From positions 1 to 64,000 of the forward strand of contig NZ_JAKILD010000017.1 of the NCBI RefSeq assembly GCF_023283825.1: DNA of 64,000 nt. Direction: 5' to 3'. This stretch comes from Shewanella olleyana. Lineage in GTDB: Bacteria; Pseudomonadota; Gammaproteobacteria; Enterobacterales; Shewanellaceae. Positions 27,001 through 36,693 of this stretch are shown here, one piece after another; position 1 is the stretch's first letter, and every line of letters starts with the position of its first letter. A model generated the notes under the pieces. That model was not told the DNA's origin. It did not search any database and saw nothing but the letters and a program-made list of their open reading frames with translations. Made by a program: the position numbers and the translations under genes.

Positions 27001-27789
27001 TTGAAAAAACTTAAACGCTATCAATACGAACGTTATGCTGTTTTGTGCAAGGTGACCTACCGCGCTGACTTCGCGCCAGAGAAATTAGGTTTTTCACCTG
27101 AGCATTATCGTGAAATTGCCAATCGCTGGGGTAACGTTTGCGCTCGTATTTTGTGGCGTGAAGATAAAAAAGAAGTGCTGGTGGTATTTCGCGGTTCTCA
27201 AACTATGAACGAGTGGCTGATAAATTGCCAGTGCTGGCCCAAAACCAAACAGTTTGCTGATACTAAGTATAATGTTCATGCTGGATATGATTATTTATTA
27301 GAGCAGAAAACCAATCCGATCCCGCCTCATTACGATCCTAATGTCAGCTTGTTTTCTCAACTGCAGATGGTGTTATACCCATTGATTATAGCGGGTAAAA
27401 GAATATCACTGACGGGGCACTCTTCAGGTGGCTCAATGGCGATTTTAGCCGCAGACAGATTAGAGCGTTTGTATCCAAACTCGATTAAGCGTGTGGTGAC
27501 ATTTGGCCAGCCATCACCAGGGTTTAAAAGCTTTCAAAAAGCCTACCTATTACATCGACGTACTTACCGTATCTGCTGTGATATTGATGTCGTGACATTT
27601 TTGCCGCCGTTGCCTGGGATATTTTTCCATGTGGGCAAAATGCTATGGCTGCACAATGAACGTATTTATGAAAATACCTCACCGGTAAAACGGTTTGTGT
27701 TGAGCTTTTTCAGTTGGATAGTGTCACCGTTTGCATTTCATTACATGCACAAATACATTCGCAATAAAGACTTCTTTGATGACATCTAA
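27001..27789 (+). CDS. Class 3 lipase-family protein
   Basis: 262 aa, alpha/beta-hydrolase fold of the fungal-type (class 3) lipases. VVFRGSQTMNEWLINCQ is the oxyanion region, LTGHSSGGSMAILAADRL the nucleophile elbow with the catalytic serine, and TFGQPSPG and the CDIDVVTFLPPLPG segment carry the following aspartate. The likely histidine is near LHNERIYEN. No signal peptide is visible, so it is probably cytoplasmic or membrane-associated through the C-terminal hydrophobic stretch (FVLSFFSWIVSPFAFHYM). It starts with TTG and lacks a clear ribosome-binding site; an alternative downstream start is not obvious. Confidence 0.8.
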   Translation: MKKLKRYQYERYAVLCKVTYRADFAPEKLGFSPEHYREIANRWGNVCARILWREDKKEVLVVFRGSQTMNEWLINCQCWPKTKQFADTKYNVHAGYDYLLEQKTNPIPPHYDPNVSLFSQLQMVLYPLIIAGKRISLTGHSSGGSMAILAADRLERLYPNSIKRVVTFGQPSPGFKSFQKAYLLHRRTYRICCDIDVVTFLPPLPGIFFHVGKMLWLHNERIYENTSPVKRFVLSFFSWIVSPFAFHYMHKYIRNKDFFDDI

Positions 27790-27891
27790 TATTTTGACCC
27801 TAGGCTGACACTGACTTACACTGCGGGCTGTTTTATTAAGCGCTTAATCAAAGCGAGTAATAAAGGTTGCCAATAATAATAAGAGGTCAGC

Positions 27892-28302
27892 ATGGAAGAT
27901 ACCCAATTCAGTTTATCGCTAACGCCACGGTTTTGTGAGACAGACGCACTCGGTCATATCAATAATACTGTTATTCCTGTGTGGTTTGAGGCGGCGCGCG
28001 AGCCTATTTTTGAGATAGTGAATCCAGGGCAAGACTTAGCCAAGTGGAATATGATCATTGCAGGTTTCACCATCGCTTTTAATGCGCCAACTTTTTATGG
28101 CAAAGAAGTGACGGTGAAAACCCATATTAGCCGCGTCGGCAATAGTAGTTTCGAGATTGCACAAAGCTGCTGGCAAAATGGTCGCCAAACTGCTGAAGCC
28201 AAAACTACGATGGTGCATTACAACTACCAAACCGAAAAAAGCCAACCTATGTCTGATGAGGTTAAAGCGCAACTCGCTGCACTGACCGGTGAGATTGAGT
28301 AG
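27892..28302 (+). CDS. Acyl-CoA thioesterase, hotdog fold
   Basis: 136 aa, single hotdog domain. The catalytic-loop motif ETDALGHINNTVIPVWFEAA corresponds to the D-x-x-GH-hN-N pattern of YbgC/4-hydroxybenzoyl-CoA-type thioesterases, which hydrolyse acyl-CoA. It sits after the lipase and faces a second, related thioesterase gene (28380-28811), the two sharing a bidirectional terminator. Context with the acyl-CoA ligase and lipase suggests fatty-acid handling, but the chain length preferred cannot be read. A GAGGT site stands before the ATG. Confidence 0.83.
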   Translation: MEDTQFSLSLTPRFCETDALGHINNTVIPVWFEAAREPIFEIVNPGQDLAKWNMIIAGFTIAFNAPTFYGKEVTVKTHISRVGNSSFEIAQSCWQNGRQTAEAKTTMVHYNYQTEKSQPMSDEVKAQLAALTGEIE

Positions 28303-28330
28303 ATTATAGAGGTAGGTTTCTTATCTTTTT

Positions 28331-28370
28331 AAAGCCCTTTATTTTTAATGCACAAAATACAGGGCTTTTT
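28331..28370. terminator. Bidirectional terminator between the two thioesterase genes
   Basis: AAAGCCCT (28331-28338) pairs with AGGGCTTT (28361-28368) around a 22-nt AT-rich loop, with T-runs on both sides. It separates convergent genes. Confidence 0.7.
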
Positions 28371-28379
28371 ATTGGGTGG

Positions 28380-28811
28380 CTATTCGGCCACTTTATGCTG
28401 TTCCAGCGCTGCTAATAGTTCTGGTGTCAGCTTGGCTTTTTGACCTGTCTTGAAATTAAACATCACTACATTGGCAGTTCCTGTGGTAGTCACTGCTTGT
28501 TGCGCCTTGCTAAAAATTTTGTAGTGCATGATAAAGCGGTCTTCTTTTACATCACTGATGTTAACGCTGACCAATAAAGTATCTGGAAAAGTCACCGGTC
28601 GCTTATATCTTGCTTGGGTCTCGCTTAACACTGGGCCGACGGCGGTTTTTTCAAGTTCTGCCATCATGTTTATCTGGCTAAAAAAATCAATTCTGGCTGT
28701 TTCGAAATAGCGAAAATACACCACGTTATTGACGTGATTAAGTGCATCCATCTCGCCCCAAGCAACGGGTATTTCGGTGATAATTGAATGCTGCTGGATG
28801 AACTGTTCCAT
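28380..28811 (-). CDS. Acyl-CoA thioesterase, hotdog fold (second copy)
   Basis: 143 aa, hotdog domain with the active-site stretch AWGEMDALNHVNNVVYFRYF, followed by ARYKRPVTFPDTLLVSVNIS, typical of the YbgC/FcbC-like group. It is related to but clearly different from the convergent gene at 27892-28302, with the aspartate-histidine pair kept in both. The likely reaction is hydrolysis of short or medium acyl-CoA in the cytoplasm. The start is clear (MEQFIQQH), and the gene is divergent from the membrane gene at 28959. Confidence 0.83.
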   Translation of the reverse strand: MEQFIQQHSIITEIPVAWGEMDALNHVNNVVYFRYFETARIDFFSQINMMAELEKTAVGPVLSETQARYKRPVTFPDTLLVSVNISDVKEDRFIMHYKIFSKAQQAVTTTGTANVVMFNFKTGQKAKLTPELLAALEQHKVAE

Positions 28812-28958
28812 ATAAATGTTGCTCCCTGATAAAGAAGTTAAACGACTGTTTGATTTTAATTGAGATTAACAGGCATAGGCTGGTTCAACAAGTAGGGAAT
28901 GCTTTGCTATCGATTCGGCAATATGTTTTGATATTGTTAATCAATCATTTGCTATGGA

Positions 28959-30209
28959 ATGCACAGTTTGAACTCTTTTGATTACCCACGTTTACAGCAA
29001 TTACTTTATCGACCAATGGTGAGTGCCAAAGCCTTACCTGGAGCGATTTTGGGTTATATCCAATCCACTATCAATAAGTTGACTGTGGCGCAAAAGCTGT
29101 ACTTCATTGCCTTCATATTAATGTTTACCACTGAAGGGGTGACGTTGGTGGGGATCATTGCCATGATAGCAATGATGATTGAGTTTTGGCCCTTGTTCAC
29201 TAAAACTTGGCATAGCTTGGCAGGGAAAGCCTTTCTGCTGCTGTTTTACGCCATTATCGCTAACTTTTCGTTAGTGTGGGCAGCTTCTGTCGTTAATGAA
29301 GTTTCAGGCGTTGATGCTGATCATTTAACCTATACCCACAACTTAGTGATTTTGCTGTATATGCCAGTATGGTTTGTACTGGTGAGCGGAGTCGCCTTAA
29401 TGCTGCTGCAAGCGGTTATTCCAATTTACTTTGTGTTGATGCCGTTATTGAATTTGCTTGGGGTCAAATCAATACGCTTTACTAACAGTGAGTACTACCG
29501 GAAACGCACTATATTGCTACGGATGATATTAGCGTATGTGGTGTTAGCTAACCTATATTTATTAAGTGATATTGAAAACACCTTTGAAGCCAGTGATCCC
29601 AGAGCCAAAATGATCAAGTTGTTAGAACAAGAAACAGGTCAAAAACCAGAGGATATTAATGCTGGTTTACAGAAGCTCTCAGCCGTTGGTGCCAAAATTG
29701 CCGAAGCTAATACTGAGGTAGATGCTGAGGGAGAGATAGAGGTAATTTCAGCTGATGAGAATAATGACAAAGCAAGTCTTAGCTCTAAAGAGCCCATGCC
29801 TGCTGCGGATTCTGTGACTTCGAACTCGAACGAAGATACTCATCCTGATATCGCTGCAAGCACTCAAAAAGTGATTGAGGGTGCAGTTCAGCAATCAATT
29901 AAACAAGTACAACAAAACAATACTACACGTTTGAGTGTCGGGGCTGATGAAGCTGCTGAGCGGCGTTACGATATCATTCGAGAGAGTTATCGTTTGATGG
30001 TCAGAATGACAATCGCCAATTTTATTTATTATTTTGAGGGTAATCAGTTTTCGCGTTGTGAGTCTCAAGTTAATAGCAAAGTGGTTGAGTTGAATGACTA
30101 TGAGATATTAGAAATCACGCCAACAAACGCAGATGAAAGTCGCTACGGTTATGACTTTTTAGTTAAAACCTGTGTATCTCCTGCATTTCCAGCAAAAGGG
30201 GAAAAATGA
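28959..30209 (+). CDS. Inner-membrane protein of unknown family
   Basis: 416 aa. Residues about 45-205 hold five or six membrane segments (YFIAFILMF, LVGIIAMIAMMIEF, AFLLLFYAIIANFSLVW, LVILLYMPVWFVLVSGVALM, AVIPIYFVLMPLLNLLGV and MILAYVVLANLYLL). After them comes a soluble region with an acidic, low-complexity linker (about 245-300) and a last globular part containing two cysteines (FSRCESQ, VKTCVS) that could form a disulfide outside the cytoplasm. I do not recognise it. It overlaps the next gene, an outer-membrane-type protein, by 4 bp, so the two probably work together across the envelope. Confidence 0.65.
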   Translation: MHSLNSFDYPRLQQLLYRPMVSAKALPGAILGYIQSTINKLTVAQKLYFIAFILMFTTEGVTLVGIIAMIAMMIEFWPLFTKTWHSLAGKAFLLLFYAIIANFSLVWAASVVNEVSGVDADHLTYTHNLVILLYMPVWFVLVSGVALMLLQAVIPIYFVLMPLLNLLGVKSIRFTNSEYYRKRTILLRMILAYVVLANLYLLSDIENTFEASDPRAKMIKLLEQETGQKPEDINAGLQKLSAVGAKIAEANTEVDAEGEIEVISADENNDKASLSSKEPMPAADSVTSNSNEDTHPDIAASTQKVIEGAVQQSIKQVQQNNTTRLSVGADEAAERRYDIIRESYRLMVRMTIANFIYYFEGNQFSRCESQVNSKVVELNDYEILEITPTNADESRYGYDFLVKTCVSPAFPAKGEK

Positions 30210-31204
30210 ATAAACTTAATGGTGCTGTATTACTCTTTGTTGGATTAATGCTAGCGAGCAAGCCTGTATCGGCTAATGTTGATGTAACGCTTGATCAGAG
30301 TTTAAGTGATATCACCAAAGGGAATATTGCCTCTGCGATAGTGTTATCTGATGCCGGTTTGGTCACACTTGGTGTGGTCAACTTTGACCCCAATAATATA
30401 ATCGATCTGGATGGTGTTGATGCGGGCTCTGCTGAGTCAGTTCAGCGCCGTAAAGAGCTGAATGTCTATTCTATACCTTGGGAAAGTGATTGGCTGGGGG
30501 AGCCAGAAAGCTGGCAAACAGCGAGTTTTATTAAGTTCTCTTATATTAATTCAAAGCAGTCGATTCAGATTTCAGAACGAGAAAATCAAATCGATAAGTT
30601 AAGTGAAGAAAGCTACTTACTGTTTGGTGAACAACGCTGGAAATATCAATTAAATCAAGATTGGTGGCTACAATTTGGCTTAGGTGCGCACCTTGTTTGG
30701 TATGATAATGACTTTGCTTATAGTGATGATACTGCCGAATATCGTGAGTTGCTAGATGGCAATTTGTTTAATACTAGCTTTGGTGCATGGATGATAGATC
30801 CTTCAATACAATTGCATTATCAAAATACCCTTTGGGGTAATCAATGGCAGTATATTAGCCGTTTTAGTTATGCTTTTGGTGACATAATTAAAACCGACTC
30901 TGATTTTCAGTCTGGCTCGCCTAATGTGGGGCGATTCAGTAATACCTTTATTTATCATTATCCTTTGCCTGAGCTGATGGCGTATAAAAATGAGATGCGT
31001 TTTTTGTTTAAACGCATCGATTTATCTGGCGATGCTGTCGATACCATGGGCACCAGTCATTATTATGAAACCGGTCTGGGCTGGATAGTTGAAACTCCAT
31101 CACTTTCATCTTGGCTGACCAATGTGGGTATTGGTGTAACAGTCAATATCGATAGTGCGTTAAGCGGTGGCAGTGTGGTGTTGTTGTTTAATGAAGATAT
31201 TTGA
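30206..31204 (+). CDS. Outer-membrane beta-barrel protein, solitary autotransporter-barrel type (tentative)
   Basis: 332 aa: signal peptide (residues 1-23, cleavage after VSA), then a Trp/Tyr-rich, alternating-pattern protein with many short aromatic strands (WWLQFGLGAHLVWYDNDF, HYQNTLWGNQWQYISRFSY) and no long hydrophobic helix. It resembles the solitary outer membrane autotransporter-like barrel domain, but I could not confirm that. Its ATG lies inside the last codons of the inner-membrane gene (ATGA overlap). Function unknown; a bidirectional terminator follows at 31269-31297. Confidence 0.65.
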   Translation: MNKLNGAVLLFVGLMLASKPVSANVDVTLDQSLSDITKGNIASAIVLSDAGLVTLGVVNFDPNNIIDLDGVDAGSAESVQRRKELNVYSIPWESDWLGEPESWQTASFIKFSYINSKQSIQISERENQIDKLSEESYLLFGEQRWKYQLNQDWWLQFGLGAHLVWYDNDFAYSDDTAEYRELLDGNLFNTSFGAWMIDPSIQLHYQNTLWGNQWQYISRFSYAFGDIIKTDSDFQSGSPNVGRFSNTFIYHYPLPELMAYKNEMRFLFKRIDLSGDAVDTMGTSHYYETGLGWIVETPSLSSWLTNVGIGVTVNIDSALSGGSVVLLFNEDI

Positions 31205-31268
31205 TGATTGAGATATTTGATGTTTGAGATAGTCGGTAATCATCGCTTTAATACCAATATTGAGGCAC

Positions 31269-31297
31269 AAAAAAACGACCATGTAGGTCGTTTTTTT
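31269..31297. terminator. Bidirectional intrinsic terminator
   Basis: A perfect 12-bp stem (31269-31280 with 31286-31297), seven A on one side and seven T on the other, loop ATGTA. It separates the outer-membrane gene from convergent mtnC. Confidence 0.92.
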
Positions 31298-31320
31298 ATC
31301 GCTAAAATTGTTTAAGTATA

Positions 31321-32001
31321 TTAATCAATTTTCAGTGCTGAAAAATCACTAATTTGAGTGAATTTAGCGGTTTTCTGATTATCAAAACGCACCATCTGGA
31401 CAGTATGTAATCCTGCCGCATCAGCTGCTTTTAACTCTTCTACGACATCAGAGACAAACAGAACCTGTTTTGGACTTAAACTGATCGTGTTTAGAATATT
31501 GCAGTAGGCTTGCTTATCTAATTTGTTACCCGTACGAGTATCAAAGTGGCCACTGAATTTAGGCGTTAAGTCACCAGCGTCACTGTGGCTGAATAGCATT
31601 TTTTGCGCTTCAGCTGAGCCAGACGAGAAACTATAAATACGGATGTTAGCAGCTTCAATATGTGGAATAGCATCAATGAAGTCAGGGTAAATGTGACCAG
31701 TGAACTCACCACTTGCGTAGCCTTGCTTCCAAATAAGGCCCTGAAGGGTTTTAAGCGGAGTGGCTTTACGGTCTTCATCAATCCAAAGTGATAGGATTTC
31801 TGTTACGCGTTCAATAGATGCATCTTGTTCTAATGCAAGGTCACGAACGTCGCTAATACAGTATTCAACTAATGGGTTATGTTGATTTTTCTCAAGAAAA
31901 TCACCCATAGCGTTCTTTGAATACGGGAATAGTACATCTTGAATAAAATCTAGATCAGTCGTGGTGCCAGCTGTATCTACGATAATCGCTCTAATACCCA
32001 T
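31321..32001 (-). CDS. mtnC: Enolase-phosphatase E1 (acireductone synthase)
   Basis: 226 aa from ATG 32001; the frame extends to TTG 32019, but the family starts with [12 protein letters not shown] motifs: [14 protein letters not shown] (motif I, with the TxGTxxD pattern of MtnC), [12 protein letters not shown] (motif II), GNKLDKQAY with the motif III lysine, and [17 protein letters not shown] (motif IV). It enolises and dephosphorylates 2,3-diketo-5-methylthiopentyl-1-phosphate in methionine salvage. No other mtn gene is in the window, so the rest of the pathway must lie elsewhere. Confidence 0.9.
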   Translation of the reverse strand: MGIRAIIVDTAGTTTDLDFIQDVLFPYSKNAMGDFLEKNQHNPLVEYCISDVRDLALEQDASIERVTEILSLWIDEDRKATPLKTLQGLIWKQGYASGEFTGHIYPDFIDAIPHIEAANIRIYSFSSGSAEAQKMLFSHSDAGDLTPKFSGHFDTRTGNKLDKQAYCNILNTISLSPKQVLFVSDVVEELKAADAAGLHTVQMVRFDNQKTAKFTQISDFSALKID

Positions 32002-32208
32002 AATGTCTACGTACTCCAATCCTTAAATATGCTTGACCAAGATCCTAAGCTTTATTAGGTCTGATGGCTAGTCAATTTGAACAACAAAGATGAGGATTAC
32101 TCAAATCAATGATATTACAACGTTAATAGCTGCCAATACTGTTCAGTTTAGGTATTATGAATAAACGATGTAGTGATAATTGAATCAGTAACTCAAAGGG
32201 TACAGGCT

Positions 32209-32652
32209 ATGATTTCAAAATGGGCAAAACGATTCTTTCAGATGGCTGAGCTTGTCGGTTCATGGAGTAAAGATCCGTCAACACAAGTCGGCGCTGTTAT
32301 TACCAAGCATAATCGTATCGTGTCAGTGGGTTTTAATGGCTATCCTCATGGAATTTCGGATAGTGCAGAGACCGATGATCGAGATATGAAGTTACTTAAA
32401 ACCCTTCATGCAGAAGAAAATGCCATTCTGTTTGCAAAGCGAGACTTAGATGGTTGTGATATTTGGGTTACCCATTTCCCATGCCCTAACTGCGCAGCCA
32501 AAATCATTCAAACTGGGATAACAGCAGTTTTCTGTCCTGAGCAGAGCGAAGACTTTTTGTCACGGTGGGGCGATAAGATTAAAGTCAGCCAAGATATGTT
32601 TCTTCAAGCGGGTGTAAAAGTGAACTGGCTTCCTGTTCATGAGCTTGAATAG
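32209..32652 (+). CDS. dCMP deaminase-family protein
   Basis: 147 aa from ATG 32209; an upstream in-frame start at 32173 is less likely because the family begins near KWAKRFFQMAE. Cytidine-deaminase-fold zinc motifs: TLHAEENAILFA (H, then catalytic Glu) and HFPCPNCAAKIIQTGI (PCxxC). The phrases SKDPSTQVGAVI and VGFNGYPHGI are typical of dCMP deaminase/ComEB proteins, which give dUMP for thymidylate synthesis. Divergent from mtnC and followed by a terminator. Confidence 0.85.
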   Translation: MISKWAKRFFQMAELVGSWSKDPSTQVGAVITKHNRIVSVGFNGYPHGISDSAETDDRDMKLLKTLHAEENAILFAKRDLDGCDIWVTHFPCPNCAAKIIQTGITAVFCPEQSEDFLSRWGDKIKVSQDMFLQAGVKVNWLPVHELE

Positions 32653-32704
32653 TGCTAGCTCTTTTGATTAGCAACAGTATCTAGCAACACAACTTACCAA
32701 AACT

Positions 32705-32728
32705 AAGCCGACATTTCGTCGGCTTTTT
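32705..32728 (+). terminator. Intrinsic terminator after the dCMP deaminase-type gene
   Basis: AAGCCGAC pairs with GTCGGCTT around the loop ATTTC, followed by TTT. It also lies 22 bp past the end of convergent hutI. Confidence 0.85.
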
Positions 32729-32749
32729 ATTTTCCACTGAAAAGCGCAA

Positions 32750-33976
32750 TCATTGATGCACCAGCTGGCCATTCTTAATCACTTCTTTGCATGGGTTGAC
32801 GCCGTATGAGTAGGCAAGTTGTGCTGGGGTAGTGATATCCCATAAGCAGAAGTCTGCCTGCATTCCTTCAGAAAGTACCCCTAAGTTTTGTTCAATACCT
32901 AGTGCTTTTGCTGCATTTATCGTAGTACCTTTCAGTGCTTCTTCTGGAGTTAATCTAAATAAAGTACAAGCCATATTTAGCATCAGTAAAGTGGAGCAAA
33001 TCGGTGATGAACCAGGGTTAAAATCACTTGCTACAACTATTGGCACTTGGTGTTGACGTAATAACTCAATGGGCGGCACTTGGGTTTCACGTAAAAAATA
33101 AAATGCGCCGGGTAATAGAGTCGCGCAAGTGCCACTGGCTGCTAATGCTTTTACGCCAGCTTCATCTAAGTATTCAATATGATCCACCGATTTAGCGCCA
33201 AGCTTTGCTGCCATAGCTGAACCGCCCATATTGGATAATTGCTCTGCATGGAGTTTGATTTCAAGTCCCGCATCTTTCGCGGCAGTGAGTACTCGCTCGG
33301 TTTGGTCTAAGTTGAAGGCGATATTTTCACAAAAAGCGTCAGCGGCATCAGCTAAACCTTGCTCGATAACAGCAGGCAGCATGTCGTTGATGACTAAGTC
33401 AACATAGCCTTCAACATTATCTTTAAACTCAGGCGGAATCGCATGAGCACCAAGGAAGGTGGTTTTCACATCGACATGATGATGTTTGCCAAGCTCGCGG
33501 GCCACTTTCAAAAGTTTGATTTCAGTCTCGGTATCTAGGCCATAACCAGACTTTATCTCAACGGTGGTGACACCTTCTTTGGCTAAGGCATTTAAGCGTT
33601 GACGGCCTAACTCAAATAATTCTGCTGCATCGGCTTCACGACAGGCTTTTACGGTAGAAATAATACCGCCGCCAGCGCGAGCAATATCTTCATAGCTGGC
33701 GCCTTCGAGGCGCATTTCAAACTCATTGGCGCGGCTACCTGCAAAGACTAAGTGGGTGTGTGCATCAATTAATCCTGGAGTTAGCCAGCCACCTTTACCG
33801 CGATAGACAGGGATATCAAACACATCGAATTCAGGTAAATCTTTACGCTGTCCAATCCAAGCAATTTTGCCATCTTTTACTGCTAAAGCGGCGTCGGCAA
33901 TTGCACCATAAGCGGCTGAATTTGTTGGATCCATTGTAGCGATATTGACGTCAATCCAAACATGATCCCACGACAT
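32750..33976 (-). CDS. hutI: Imidazolonepropionase
   Basis: 408 aa amidohydrolase-fold enzyme; it opens the imidazolone ring of 4-imidazolone-5-propanoate to N-formimino-glutamate, the third step of histidine breakdown. Metal ligands in [43 protein letters not shown] and SDFNPGSSP are all present. GGAG stands six bases before the ATG. It is divergent from hutC with a HutC-type operator between them, while hutU and hutH are on the other strand. Confidence 0.95.
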   Translation of the reverse strand: MSWDHVWIDVNIATMDPTNSAAYGAIADAALAVKDGKIAWIGQRKDLPEFDVFDIPVYRGKGGWLTPGLIDAHTHLVFAGSRANEFEMRLEGASYEDIARAGGGIISTVKACREADAAELFELGRQRLNALAKEGVTTVEIKSGYGLDTETEIKLLKVARELGKHHHVDVKTTFLGAHAIPPEFKDNVEGYVDLVINDMLPAVIEQGLADAADAFCENIAFNLDQTERVLTAAKDAGLEIKLHAEQLSNMGGSAMAAKLGAKSVDHIEYLDEAGVKALAASGTCATLLPGAFYFLRETQVPPIELLRQHQVPIVVASDFNPGSSPICSTLLMLNMACTLFRLTPEEALKGTTINAAKALGIEQNLGVLSEGMQADFCLWDITTPAQLAYSYGVNPCKEVIKNGQLVHQ

Positions 33977-34035
33977 GGCAACTCCGTTCTCTGTAAATTT
34001 TTATTATTAAAGTGACAAAACAATACTTGTTTTTA

Positions 34036-34049
34036 CTTGTATATACAAG
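34036..34049. promoter_or_regulatory. HutC operator between hutI and hutC
   Basis: CTTGTATATACAAG is a perfect 14-bp palindrome and matches the CTTGTATNTACAAG core known for HutC. A half-site copy TACTTGT stands 10 bp upstream (34024-34030), one helical turn away. It is placed to repress both hutI and hutC. Confidence 0.85.
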
Positions 34050-34182
34050 GTAAGGTGAAAGCCGAGTTTTTAGTCACTCAGTGGTTTAAAACATCAATGT
34101 CACCATGATATCGGTGTTGTTTACTGCAATAAAGCCCAGTGACAAACAAGTTCATCGATGACGGTGAATGAAATAACCACCA

Positions 34183-34902
34183 ATGGATAAGACGATGGCA
34201 CTAGCAAAATTTGAATTAATTAAGCAGTACATTTTAGCGCGTATTGAATCTGGCGAATGGCAAGAGAATGACCGCGTGCCATCAGAAAATCAGTTAACTG
34301 ACTTAATGGATTGCAGCCGGATGACGGCGCGCCGTGCATTAACAGAATTAGTCGAGTCCGGTGTGTTAGAGCGAAGCCAAGGTTTAGGTACGTTTGTGGC
34401 AGGGCTTAAATCACAATCCTCTTTATTGGCTATTCGTAACATTGCCGATGAGATTAAAGATCGTGGCCATGGATATAGTGTTAAGCAATTAGAGTTATCA
34501 CAAGTGAGTGCAGAAGGCGCAGTGGCGATATCACTGGGATTAGAAGAAGGCAGCCCTGTATTTTACTCAGTATTAGTCCATTGCGAACAAGATCAGCCCT
34601 TACAAGTAGAAGAACGCTATGTTAATCCTGCAATGATCCCTGATTACTTAAAGCAAGATTTCAATCAGCTTACTCCCCATGAATATTTATCTAAGGTCGC
34701 ACCGCTGACAGAGGCCCGTCACACAGTGGAAGCAGTGATTGCCAGTGAACAAACCCAGCAGCGACTTGCGATAGCAGCAACCGAGCCATGTTTACAAATT
34801 ATACGCCGCACCTGGTCCCGTAAAGGTGTGGTGAGTTTTGCCCGATTAACCCACCCAGGCAGTAAATTCAGCTTAGGTGGTCATTTAACGTTTAATCGAT
34901 AA
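34183..34902 (+). CDS. hutC: Histidine utilisation repressor
   Basis: 239 aa of the GntR family, HutC subfamily: winged helix with VPSENQLTDLMDCSRMTARRAL and GVLERSQGLGTFVAG, then a UTRA effector domain (about 90-235) that in HutC binds urocanate. HutC represses hut genes until urocanate accumulates. It is divergent from hutI and upstream of hutU-hutH. The palindrome at 34036-34049 is its expected operator. Confidence 0.93.
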   Translation: MDKTMALAKFELIKQYILARIESGEWQENDRVPSENQLTDLMDCSRMTARRALTELVESGVLERSQGLGTFVAGLKSQSSLLAIRNIADEIKDRGHGYSVKQLELSQVSAEGAVAISLGLEEGSPVFYSVLVHCEQDQPLQVEERYVNPAMIPDYLKQDFNQLTPHEYLSKVAPLTEARHTVEAVIASEQTQQRLAIAATEPCLQIIRRTWSRKGVVSFARLTHPGSKFSLGGHLTFNR

Positions 34903-34954
34903 CAAGTGATTAATTATAAAAAAGAAAGTCAAACCGACAAGCCATTAGGTATGA

Positions 34955-34974
34955 GATATCAAGTGTTTGATATC
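34955..34974. promoter_or_regulatory. Palindrome upstream of hutU
   Basis: GATATCAA-GTGT-TTGATATC has perfect 8-bp arms. It lies 45 bp before the hutU start, in the right place for an operator. It differs from the HutC palindrome at 34036, so a second regulator or an internal promoter is possible. Confidence 0.5.
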
Positions 34975-35019
34975 AATAATAAATAGTGCTGCGGTTGAAG
35001 ATTAATAAAAGGAAAAAGC

Positions 35020-36693
35020 ATGAACAATAGACACGACCCTAGCCGCAATATTATTGCGCCTCACGGTACGACACTCGCGTGTAAAAGCTGGCTAACCGAA
35101 GCGGCAATGCGAATGTTGATGAATAACTTACATCCTGACGTTGCTGAGAGACCTGAAGATTTAGTGGTGTACGGTGGTATTGGCCGTGCTGCGCGTGATT
35201 GGCAATGCTATGACAAAATTATTGAAGTACTGCAGCGTCTTGAAGACGATGAAACGCTTTTAGTGCAATCGGGTAAACCTGTCGGCGTATTTAAAACTCA
35301 CAGCAATGCGCCGCGAGTGATTATTGCTAACTCAAACCTAGTACCACATTGGGCTAATTGGGAACATTTTAACGAGCTTGATAAGAAAGGTTTGGCCATG
35401 TACGGCCAAATGACTGCAGGCTCGTGGATTTATATTGGTACTCAAGGAATTGTGCAAGGCACTTATGAAACCTTCGTTGCCATGGCAAACCAGCATTTTG
35501 ATGGTAGCGCTGCAGGTAAGTGGATTCTAACAGGTGGTCTTGGTGGTATGGGCGGCGCACAACCGCTTGCTGGCACCATGGCGGGTTACTCAGTACTGGC
35601 ATGTGAAGTCGACGAAACTCGTATTGATTTCCGTCTACGTACTCGTTACGTCGATAAAAAAGCCACTTCATTAGATGAAGCATTAGCCATGATTGATGAA
35701 GCGAATGCTTCAGGTAAACCTGTATCTGTAGGCTTATTAGCTAATGCTGCTGATATTTTTGCGGAATTAGTTGCGCGCGGTGTAACGCCAGATGTGGTCA
35801 CAGACCAAACATCAGCACACGATCCATTAAACGGTTATTTACCTCAAGGCTGGACGTTAGAGCAAGCGGCTGAAATGCGTAACACCGATGAAGCTGCTGT
35901 GATTAAAGCGGCTAAACAGTCAATGGCTGTTCAAGTTAAAGCGATGTTAGCACTGCAAGCATCGGGCGCGGCAACAACCGATTATGGCAATAACATTCGT
36001 CAGATGGCATTTGAAGAAGGTGTTGAAAATGCCTTTGATTTCCCTGGCTTTGTTCCTGCCTATGTTCGCCCACTGTTTTGTGAAGGTATTGGCCCATTCC
36101 GCTGGGTAGCTTTATCTGGTGATCCTGAAGATATTTATAAAACCGATGCCAAGGTTAAAGAGCTTATTCCTGATAACCCGCATTTGCACAATTGGTTAGA
36201 TATGGCGCGTGAGCGCATTGAGTTCCAAGGCTTACCTGCACGTATTTGTTGGGTAGGGCTGAAAGACCGTGCTCGTTTAGCGTTAGCCTTTAATGAAATG
36301 GTTAAAAACGGCGAGCTGTCAGCGCCGATCGTCATTGGTCGAGATCATCTCGATTCAGGCTCTGTAGCCAGTCCAAACCGTGAGACTGAGTCAATGCTTG
36401 ATGGCTCTGATGCAGTATCTGATTGGCCATTAATGAATGCACTATTGAATACGGCAAGTGGCGCTACTTGGGTGTCTCTGCACCATGGTGGCGGCGTTGG
36501 TATGGGCTTCAGTCAACATTCTGGTGTAGTGATTGTCGCTGATGGTAGTGATGATGCGGCTCAAAGATTAGGTCGAGTGTTATGGAACGACCCTGCTACG
36601 GGCGTAATGCGCCATGCTGATGCTGGATATGATATCGCGATTGACTGTGCTGAAGAGCAAGGTCTTGATTTACCAATGCAAGGAGTGAAGTAA
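35020..36693 (+). CDS. hutU: Urocanate hydratase
   Basis: 557 aa, full length. Urocanase hydrates urocanate to imidazolone propionate using tightly bound NAD+ as an electrophile. Family blocks near the N-terminus: [11 protein letters not shown] and [18 protein letters not shown]; the glycine-rich [19 protein letters not shown] binds NAD+; further [14 protein letters not shown] and [21 protein letters not shown] precedes the start. hutH begins on its stop codon (TAATG), so they are translationally coupled. Confidence 0.96.
   Translation: MNNRHDPSRNIIAPHGTTLACKSWLTEAAMRMLMNNLHPDVAERPEDLVVYGGIGRAARDWQCYDKIIEVLQRLEDDETLLVQSGKPVGVFKTHSNAPRVIIANSNLVPHWANWEHFNELDKKGLAMYGQMTAGSWIYIGTQGIVQGTYETFVAMANQHFDGSAAGKWILTGGLGGMGGAQPLAGTMAGYSVLACEVDETRIDFRLRTRYVDKKATSLDEALAMIDEANASGKPVSVGLLANAADIFAELVARGVTPDVVTDQTSAHDPLNGYLPQGWTLEQAAEMRNTDEAAVIKAAKQSMAVQVKAMLALQASGAATTDYGNNIRQMAFEEGVENAFDFPGFVPAYVRPLFCEGIGPFRWVALSGDPEDIYKTDAKVKELIPDNPHLHNWLDMARERIEFQGLPARICWVGLKDRARLALAFNEMVKNGELSAPIVIGRDHLDSGSVASPNRETESMLDGSDAVSDWPLMNALLNTASGATWVSLHHGGGVGMGFSQHSGVVIVADGSDDAAQRLGRVLWNDPATGVMRHADAGYDIAIDCAEEQGLDLPMQGVK

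Noticed and set aside
34955..34974. FNR/EtrA site
   Set aside because: The arms are in the order ATCAA-N4-TTGAT, the reverse of TTGAT-N4-ATCAA.
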